Below are positions 6,479-10,376 of a DNA stretch of 10,376 nt, in pieces. The DNA comes from DASVSL01 sp036388095 (GTDB lineage Bacteria > Patescibacteriota > Saccharimonadia > Saccharimonadales > Saccharimonadaceae). The stretch spans positions 1 to 10,376 of the forward strand of contig DASVSL010000041.1 of NCBI GenBank assembly GCA_036388095.1, read 5' to 3'. Made by a program: the position numbers and the translations under genes. The notes under the pieces are model-generated. The model was not told the origin of the DNA and searched no databases. It saw nothing but the letters and a program-made list of their open reading frames with translations. How positions within the stretch are numbered: the stretch's first letter is position 1; every line of letters begins with the position of its first letter.

Positions 6479-6514
6479 CTACATAGCACCCCCGTCATGG
6501 GGGTGTTGTAGTTT
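6479..6514 (+). terminator. Intrinsic terminator after the 70-residue protein gene
   Basis: A GC-rich 7-bp stem, CACCCCC (6487-6493) with GGGGGTG (6499-6505), has a 5-nt loop. An outer helix CTACA/TGTAG (6479-6483 with 6507-6511) extends it across a small internal loop, and TTT follows. The T-tract is short, but the stem is strong and begins 14 bases after the stop codon. Confidence 0.7.
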
Positions 6515-6525
6515 CCGGGATTTGG

Positions 6526-6616
6526 TTGCAAGCATGAGCGTCGTGGTATACGATATGTCCAAACAAACAGGTGCCTAAAACTGCCCGATGTGCGCCGCCC
6601 GCCGCATCGGGCATTT
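6526..6616 (+). other. Possible tiny transcription unit (sRNA or 14-codon ORF) with hairpin terminator
   Basis: TTGCAA (6526-6531), a 17-nt spacer and TACGAT (6549-6554) form a weak promoter. A hairpin follows: GCCCGATG (6583-6590) pairs with CATCGGGC (6605-6612) and is followed by ATTTT. Between them lies ATG TCC AAA CAA ACA GGT GCC TAA (6555-6578), which in the same frame can start at the ATG at 6534 for 14 codons. It could be a small RNA, a leader peptide or a stray terminator. Confidence 0.35.
6583..6616 (+). terminator. Intrinsic terminator-like hairpin
   Basis: A perfect 8-bp GC-rich stem, extendable by a G-U and a G-C pair, has a 10-14 nt loop (6591-6604) and ends in ATTTT. AAAA at 6577-6580 ahead of the stem gives a weak T-tract on the other strand too. 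It backs up the terminator at 6479 or ends the small unit at 6526. Confidence 0.55.
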
Positions 6617-6699
6617 TGGATCTAAGAGGGCAGCACGGGTAGCAGTAGCGCACCTGAGGCTATAAGTGGCCGTAGCGGACCGCGTCTTCTCTTGAAAGT

Positions 6700-6728
6700 T
6701 TGACAAAAAGCGTAAGCTGTGCTATTAT
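6700..6728 (+). promoter_or_regulatory. Near-consensus sigma-70 promoter, leaderless start
   Basis: TTGACA (6700-6705), exactly 17 nt, then TATTAT (6723-6728, 5 of 6) make the best promoter in the window. The ATG at 6735 follows after 6 bases, so transcription should start at or within a base or two of the start codon, with no room for a Shine-Dalgarno. Confidence 0.8.
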
Positions 6729-6734
6729 AAGAAT

Positions 6735-7256
6735 ATGGAACTGCCAACCGGGCATCACCCAAACAAACATAGCCTAGAAACAGCCGATGATTACCACTTC
6801 GATAGCCAAGTAGACGCCCTCGTTGAAGGCTCCGGCTATGACCTGCATGATGCGATGCAAATGGTTTCGGACCGGCTCGGTATCACAAGTGAGACCAATG
6901 CTGACGCTGTCGAACCAAATCAAACGGATGAAGCAGACACGCTCACCACGCAACGCCTAAAGCGGCCGACTGGCAAGGTACTTGAGGGCCCATCGGGTAT
7001 TGAGGAAAGCCGACGCATAGCTTCAGCCGACGCACTTGCAACTCCTGTCGACCCAGAGCAACGCCAGGCCAGCGGTCGCCGCGGTATTGCCCTCGCAAAA
7101 GAGGCCCTCTATCGTTCTGTAGTCGAAGACATTAGGGATGCGGGGAAAGCCGGCGAAGTGCGCGATCCGTATGACCCTGCAAAACAGGCTGAACAGACCG
7201 AACTTATTATCGCGGCCCGACTACGGACGCATCATGACAAGCGCCCAAACCACTAG
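6735..7256 (+). CDS. Charged soluble protein of unknown function
   Basis: This is a 173-residue hydrophilic protein with no cysteine, membrane segment or signal peptide. Residues about 18-50 (DDYHFDSQVDALVEGSGYDL and the following HDAMQMVSDRLGI) look like a small helical unit. Residues 51-110 are polar and probably disordered. Residues about 110-165 (GRRGIALAKEALYRSVVEDI, then AEQTELIIAARLRTHHD) look helical again. I do not recognise the family. The start is fixed by a near-consensus promoter 6 nt upstream, which indicates a leaderless and probably well-expressed mRNA. It stands 64 bases ahead of the YggT-like gene with no clear terminator between, so cotranscription is possible. Confidence 0.75.
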   Translation: MELPTGHHPNKHSLETADDYHFDSQVDALVEGSGYDLHDAMQMVSDRLGITSETNADAVEPNQTDEADTLTTQRLKRPTGKVLEGPSGIEESRRIASADALATPVDPEQRQASGRRGIALAKEALYRSVVEDIRDAGKAGEVRDPYDPAKQAEQTELIIAARLRTHHDKRPNH

Positions 7257-7309
7257 CATGTTCTAGGCGTTTGAGGCCCTCCGTCGTACAGTAGGGACAA
7301 CAACCAATC

Positions 7310-7315
7310 AAGGAG
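7310..7315 (+). promoter_or_regulatory. Shine-Dalgarno site of the YggT-like gene
   Basis: AAGGAG lies 5 bases before the ATG at 7321 and supports that start. This gene and the one at 6253 are the only ones here with a clear site, which fits translation from a mRNA with a real 5' leader. I see no convincing promoter in 7257-7309. Confidence 0.65.
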
Positions 7316-7320
7316 ACGCT

Positions 7321-7698
7321 ATGTCCGCACAAGTAAGACGCGAAGTGATCACCGAAGACACAACCCCAACCGGTCGCTCAGGTGCGAACGACCCAAGCAA
7401 ACCGTCTAGTAGCGCTGTTGCCGCTCGCGCCGTCTGGTTTGTTACTGGCGTCATCGTCACATTACTGGGCCTACGAGTCCTACTGCTTCTACTCGGTGCC
7501 AACGAAACCAACGGCTTTGTCAGCTTTATCTATGGCCTGAGCGGTATCTTCGCGGCACCATTCTTCGGGATGTTCAGTTATCAGCCGACCTATGGTGTCA
7601 GTACGTTTGAGGTCAGCTCACTGGTTGCAATGGCCATCTACGGCCTAGTCGGTGCTGGTATCGCCCGGCTGCTTACCCTCGGTAGTCGTCGCGCCTAA
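7321..7698 (+). CDS. YggT-like small membrane protein
   Basis: This is a 125-residue protein with a polar N-terminal tail (1-33) and membrane segments at about 38-60 and 97-119. Between them, NGFVSFIYGLSGIFAAPFFGMF (split about residues 64-85) is a semi-hydrophobic re-entrant-like stretch ending in APF, the hallmark of YggT/YlmG-type proteins (LGAN...FV-FIY-LS--F-APF). The role of that family is poorly defined; members have been linked to membrane or division-site organisation and ion stress. The long polar N-tail is an addition to the core. Its last 54 bases overlap the 3' end of the trehalase gene on the other strand. Confidence 0.75.
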   Translation: MSAQVRREVITEDTTPTGRSGANDPSKPSSSAVAARAVWFVTGVIVTLLGLRVLLLLLGANETNGFVSFIYGLSGIFAAPFFGMFSYQPTYGVSTFEVSSLVAMAIYGLVGAGIARLLTLGSRRA

Positions 7699-9306
7699 GG
7701 CTGATGCCACGGCGATCTTTTTGGCTAGCTTTTTATCAAGGTCACGTCGCAGCGCCATAAAGACGCCGTTGGTCCAGCCGAAACCGATCTGCAGTTCGTA
7801 CTCACCACCACCGCCGTGCTCGGTTGGGTCGACGACATTGTATTTCTCGACGAAGCGTCCGTGGTTCGAGAAAAAGGCTTCATTCGCCGCCATCCAGCGG
7901 TATTTGATGCTGTCGGCTAGCGTGTGGAACCCATACCGGCGTAGACCAATAATCGTTGTCCATTGCAGTGGTGCCCAGCCGTTCGGCCAGTCCCATTGCT
8001 GAGTGGTCGGCGAAAGGGTCGTGACGACGCCACCGGGTTTGAGGAACTTTTCTTCGATTGCTTCGGCGACGCGGGCGGCTTGTTCAGGTGATGCCAGGCC
8101 ACAGTAGAGTGGGTAGACCCCGGCCAATGACCATGTCTTCGTGCGTTTGCCAGTCGGGTGATGCCAGTCAAAGTAAAAGCCGTCTGTTTCGTCCCACATG
8201 TACTTATTGATGGTCTGGCGACGTTTTTTGGCTTTTTGTGTGTAGTAGGCGGCGATTGGCATTTGCAGAAGCTTTTTGTAGGCTTCGGCCAGCCCCAGCT
8301 CTAGTTCGTACAGCAGGCAGTTGAGGTCGATCGGCACCACTTCGGTGGTGCGGATGGTTGTCAGGTCGTCAGGCCGCGCGAACCAGCGCGAGCTAAAATC
8401 CCAGCCTGATTCGGCGCCAGCGCGCAGGTGGCGGTAGGTCGTTTCTGGTCGGACCGTCAGGGCAGCCGTCTCGACATCCTCGCGGAACGATTCCGGGCGG
8501 GCAGTATTTTTGCCGTCGTAGTAGCGGCTCAGAGCCTGGCCGTTGGGCATCTTGACCAGGCGACGGTAATGTGACCGACTCATCGTGAGAAATTCTGGCG
8601 TGTTGCGCGTCCAGTACGAGTATTCCATCAGCAAGTAGGGCAGGCGGGGTAGCAAGTAGCGGAAGTGACCCTTGCGGTGCGCGATCAGGCGGATCATGTG
8701 CAGGTAAAACGGTGGCTGCGACCGGCTGAGATAGTACGTTCGGTTACCGGTCGGAATGAAGCCGAACTTGGTGAACATGTGCTGGATGTTATTCATCATG
8801 CCGTCGCTCAGGTCGCTGCGTCCGCTTGCTTCTAGGCCGAGCATCGTGAAATAGGTATCCCAGTAGTATTGCTCCATGAAACGGCCACCAGGCACGACGT
8901 ATGGCTTCGGCAGGGCAAGGAGGGAACCTTTTGATTCGGGTGCTTGACGTGTCAGCGTATCCCACATGGCACTGACGTAGGCTTCGGGGTCGTTCTGGGT
9001 CACGGTTGGTGCTTCGGCTTGCGCGGCTGAAAAGGCCGAGAAGTGCTTGTTGATAAACTCTGTCAGGTCGAAATCATCCTGCAGCGACGCCTTGTGGTAT
9101 TCGCGGACAACTTTCTGGACGGCTTTGCTGGGGACTTGGTCGACAAACGTCTTGCCATCCGGGTGAATGCGACTCAGTTGGACTAAACGAAATAAATCGC
9201 CCAGGGCTTCGTCGGGCGATTGGCGGACGGGCTCGGCGATACGCCGTGTGGCTCCGACGGCCGTACGCAGTAATTTGAGGGATCTAGAAAGGGGATTTTT
9301 ATACAT
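7645..9306 (-). CDS. Alpha,alpha-trehalase, glycoside hydrolase family 37
   Basis: The enzyme hydrolyses trehalose to two glucose molecules. Numbered from the upstream in-frame Met at 9318 (557 residues), signature 1 PGGRFMEQYYWDTY is at 143-156, signature 2 QWDWPNGWAP at 441-450 and GGGGEY at 502-507. The catalytic acid and base of GH37 should be Asp307 (ESGWDFSSRW) and Glu491 (FVEKYN). The length matches E. coli TreF (549), and there is no signal peptide, so it is probably cytoplasmic. I prefer the ATG at 9306 (553 residues) because a TTGACA-17-TTAGAT promoter has its -10 over the ATG at 9318. It follows the HAD gene on the same strand. The C-terminal tail (after about 525) is Lys/Thr-rich and overlaps the YggT-like gene. 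Confidence 0.95.
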   Translation of the reverse strand: MYKNPLSRSLKLLRTAVGATRRIAEPVRQSPDEALGDLFRLVQLSRIHPDGKTFVDQVPSKAVQKVVREYHKASLQDDFDLTEFINKHFSAFSAAQAEAPTVTQNDPEAYVSAMWDTLTRQAPESKGSLLALPKPYVVPGGRFMEQYYWDTYFTMLGLEASGRSDLSDGMMNNIQHMFTKFGFIPTGNRTYYLSRSQPPFYLHMIRLIAHRKGHFRYLLPRLPYLLMEYSYWTRNTPEFLTMSRSHYRRLVKMPNGQALSRYYDGKNTARPESFREDVETAALTVRPETTYRHLRAGAESGWDFSSRWFARPDDLTTIRTTEVVPIDLNCLLYELELGLAEAYKKLLQMPIAAYYTQKAKKRRQTINKYMWDETDGFYFDWHHPTGKRTKTWSLAGVYPLYCGLASPEQAARVAEAIEEKFLKPGGVVTTLSPTTQQWDWPNGWAPLQWTTIIGLRRYGFHTLADSIKYRWMAANEAFFSNHGRFVEKYNVVDPTEHGGGGEYELQIGFGWTNGVFMALRRDLDKKLAKKIAVASALGATTTEGKQPGDTSTD

Positions 9307-9316
9307 TGCTCTACCC

Positions 9317-9345
9317 ATCTAAAAGGAGTTAGTGCGGTGTGTCAA
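9317..9345 (-). promoter_or_regulatory. Trehalase promoter
   Basis: On the minus strand a perfect TTGACA (9340-9345) is followed by 17 nt and TTAGAT (9317-9322; 3 of 6 to consensus). Transcription would start near 9310, which gives a leader of only a few bases to the ATG at 9306. The trehalase can thus be expressed separately from the HAD gene. Confidence 0.5.
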
Positions 9346-9365
9346 AGCTCTTCTTGCATTACGCT

Positions 9366-9388
9366 AAAAAACCGACAAAAATCAGTCG
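9366..9388 (-). terminator. Weak terminator-like hairpin after the HAD gene
   Basis: On the minus strand CGAC, an 8-nt loop and GTCG are followed by GTTTTTTAG, just over the stop codon. The stem is only 4-5 bp, so termination would be partial at best. It would fit a separate trehalase promoter downstream. Confidence 0.3.
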
Positions 9389-10044
9389 ATATCGAGCCCG
9401 ATTTCATTGCTATGGGCTAAAATGTCCGCCGTGTCCTTATAGACTGCTTTTGCCCCGGTCAAATCCGTCTCCTTCCAGCCACCGCTCAGCACGGCAATGC
9501 ACGCCACACCGGCTTTGGTGGCGGCTTCAATGTCGTACGGCGTGTCGCCGATCATGATGACTTCATCCGCCGGCAGGTTGATGGTTGCAAGGGCGGCGTG
9601 GATGATGTCCGGGTCAGGTTTTGAGTTCTCGGCGTCGTCAGACGTCGTCACTTCGGTTAGTAAGTCATCCACCTGGGCGGCCTTCAGGAGTCCGCCCAGT
9701 TCTTGTTGGCTGGCCGAACTGGCGACGACGGTTTTCAGGCCCGCCCGCTGAACGGCTACCACCAGATCGCGGCTGCCGGGCGTCGGCTCTAGATCGTCCA
9801 TGTAGGTATCGATAAAAATTGCTTTGCGCCGCTCGGCGATGGTTTTACCAAGACCAGACTCGTCGGAGAGGCTGTCATCGATACTGCTAAGCAACTTATC
9901 GCCACCCATGCCGATCAACCGCAACACCGTCTCGTGTTCGACTGTTATGTTGTGTTCGGCAAACGCCTCAACCCAAGCACTGGCATGGGCGACGTTACTA
10001 TCAACTAACGTTCCATCGACGTCAAATAAAATTCCTTTGATCAT
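9382..10044 (-). CDS. HAD superfamily (subfamily IA) phosphatase or beta-phosphoglucomutase-like enzyme
   Basis: This is a 220-residue haloacid dehalogenase-fold enzyme. Motif I FDVDGTLVDS holds the nucleophile Asp8 and acid/base Asp10, motif II is VASSAS with Ser109, motif III is SKPDPD with Lys142, and motif IV is GDTPYD with Asp167 and Asp171. The alpha-helical cap insert between motifs I and II (about 16-85) is of the type in phosphoglycolate phosphatase and beta-phosphoglucomutase. Substrate cannot be fixed: sugar phosphatase, phosphoglycolate phosphatase or beta-phosphoglucomutase are all possible. Beta-phosphoglucomutase usually works with trehalose or maltose phosphorylases, not a hydrolase, so the trehalase neighbour does not settle it. 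The ATG at 10042-10044 starts exactly at the usual distance before motif I; no Shine-Dalgarno is visible. Confidence 0.92.
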   Translation of the reverse strand: MIKGILFDVDGTLVDSNVAHASAWVEAFAEHNITVEHETVLRLIGMGGDKLLSSIDDSLSDESGLGKTIAERRKAIFIDTYMDDLEPTPGSRDLVVAVQRAGLKTVVASSASQQELGGLLKAAQVDDLLTEVTTSDDAENSKPDPDIIHAALATINLPADEVIMIGDTPYDIEAATKAGVACIAVLSGGWKETDLTGAKAVYKDTADILAHSNEIGLDID

Positions 10045-10181
10045 TGCACTAGGTTATCGGTAAAGACTGATAAAAAATGTAAACCGTATCACTAAATTAT
10101 GCTATTTCAATATAAAGAGTATAGTCATACCCAAGAAGCGATTGTGGTAAAAATTTAAACGAGAGCTTAAAAGAGAAACAT
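10045..10181. other. AT-rich divergent intergenic region
   Basis: These 137 bases separate the HAD gene (minus) from the exported-protein gene (plus) and are clearly richer in A+T than the coding DNA. On the plus strand TATAGT (10120-10125) is a possible -10 without a good -35; it would leave a leader of about 50 nt. On the minus strand TAACCT lies 6 nt before the HAD ATG. No gene or clear hairpin is seen. Confidence 0.4.
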
Positions 10182-10376
10182 ATGAGAAAAATAAACCTAC
10201 TAGGCAGTTTGTTGGGCTTTGTACTAGTATCGGCCGTTAGCGTACTGGCTTTAGCCGATCCTGCATCGGCATTCGTGGTCAGGTCCGATACTGGCGGCGA
10301 TGGGTATACGCCGATTGTACGTAAGATGACTGATGGTACGCAGCGCGTCTTTACTATTTTCCACCACGTCGCACCC
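10182..10376 (+). CDS. N-terminal part of an exported protein with a signal peptide (3' end outside window)
   Basis: The frame from the ATG at 10182 is open for 65 codons to the window end. Residues 1-4 (MRKI) are basic, residues 5-24 are hydrophobic (LLGSLLGFVLVSAVSVLALA), and ADPASA (25-30) gives an AxA signal-peptidase I site, so cleavage after residue 30 is likely. The mature start FVVRSDTGGDGYTPIVRKMTD has no lipobox cysteine. Too little is visible to name a family. The upstream sequence AAAAGAGAAACAT gives only a weak Shine-Dalgarno. A secreted or cell-surface role is inferred from the signal peptide alone. Confidence 0.75.
   Translation, partial: MRKINLLGSLLGFVLVSAVSVLALADPASAFVVRSDTGGDGYTPIVRKMTDGTQRVFTIFHHVAP

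Noticed and set aside
6620..6699. GC-rich stretch considered as a tRNA or structured RNA gene
   Set aside because: No tRNA arms, T-loop GTTCRA or CCA end can be found, and no long stem is apparent.
7703..7722. Small hairpin followed by TTTTT after the YggT-like gene
   Set aside because: The T-run comes from Lys codons of the trehalase on the other strand and the stem is about 5 bp with a bulge, so it is not a credible terminator.
9339..9557. Plus-strand GTG frame preceded by AAAAGGAG (9321-9328)
   Set aside because: The Shine-Dalgarno-like bases are attractive, but the product is Arg/Ser/Pro/Cys-rich and antisense to the HAD gene; the same bases form the spacer of the trehalase promoter.
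1..10376. Defence system, mobile element, CRISPR array or toxin-antitoxin pair
   Set aside because: No array-like repeats, recombinase, nuclease, terminal inverted repeats or toxin-antitoxin motifs were seen on either strand.

Overview
The window most likely comes from a Candidatus Saccharibacteria (TM7, Patescibacteria/CPR) chromosome. The evidence is protein style, not a marker gene: the MurC N-terminus, the 70-residue 'TLRGGK' protein, the two-TM protein with an 'NNLGMVERR' region and the compact mixed-strand layout all match what I remember of this group. TGA is used as an ordinary stop (387-389, 2157-2159, 9382-9384), so this is standard code, not the recoded Gracilibacteria/Absconditabacteria type. 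I see no tRNA, rRNA, CRISPR array, IS element, phage gene or attachment site.

Layout. 1-733 (+): the tail of a coiled-coil protein overlapped by a one-TM protein. 735-1589 (-): an MscS-family channel. 1608-2972 (+): a tRNA-modification operon (YrdC/TsaC-type threonylcarbamoyl-AMP synthase, then TrmB) plus a short ORF that may be a truncated MazG relative. 2969-4228 (-): MurC, divergent from an MFS transporter at 4293-5522 (+). 5540-6465 (+): a two-TM protein with an extracytoplasmic domain, then a 70-residue protein with the best Shine-Dalgarno in the window and a terminator. 6466-6734: no annotated gene, but a terminator, a possible tiny transcription unit with its own hairpin, and a near-consensus promoter. 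6735-7698 (+): a soluble charged protein of unknown function and a YggT-like membrane protein. 7645-10044 (-): a HAD phosphatase/phosphomutase followed by a cytoplasmic-type GH37 trehalase. 10182-end (+): the start of an exported protein.

How the genes fit together. Most are housekeeping: tRNA modification (t6A37 and m7G46), peptidoglycan precursor synthesis (MurC) and osmotic safety (MscS). The accessory part is the HAD-trehalase pair. Trehalase yields free glucose, and known Saccharibacteria live on Actinobacteria, which are rich in trehalose, so use of host-derived trehalose is a plausible inference.

Regulatory style. Several genes have a -10-like hexamer 6-10 nt before the start codon and no Shine-Dalgarno (MscS, tsaC, murC, 5540, 6735, probably trehalase), which points to leaderless mRNAs. 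Only the genes at 6253 and 7321 have clear Shine-Dalgarno sites. I find no convincing new defence or mobile system. The most unusual things are the promoter architecture, the shared MscS/tsaC promoter, the palindrome between murC and the transporter, and the small elements at 2820-2972 and 6526-6616.
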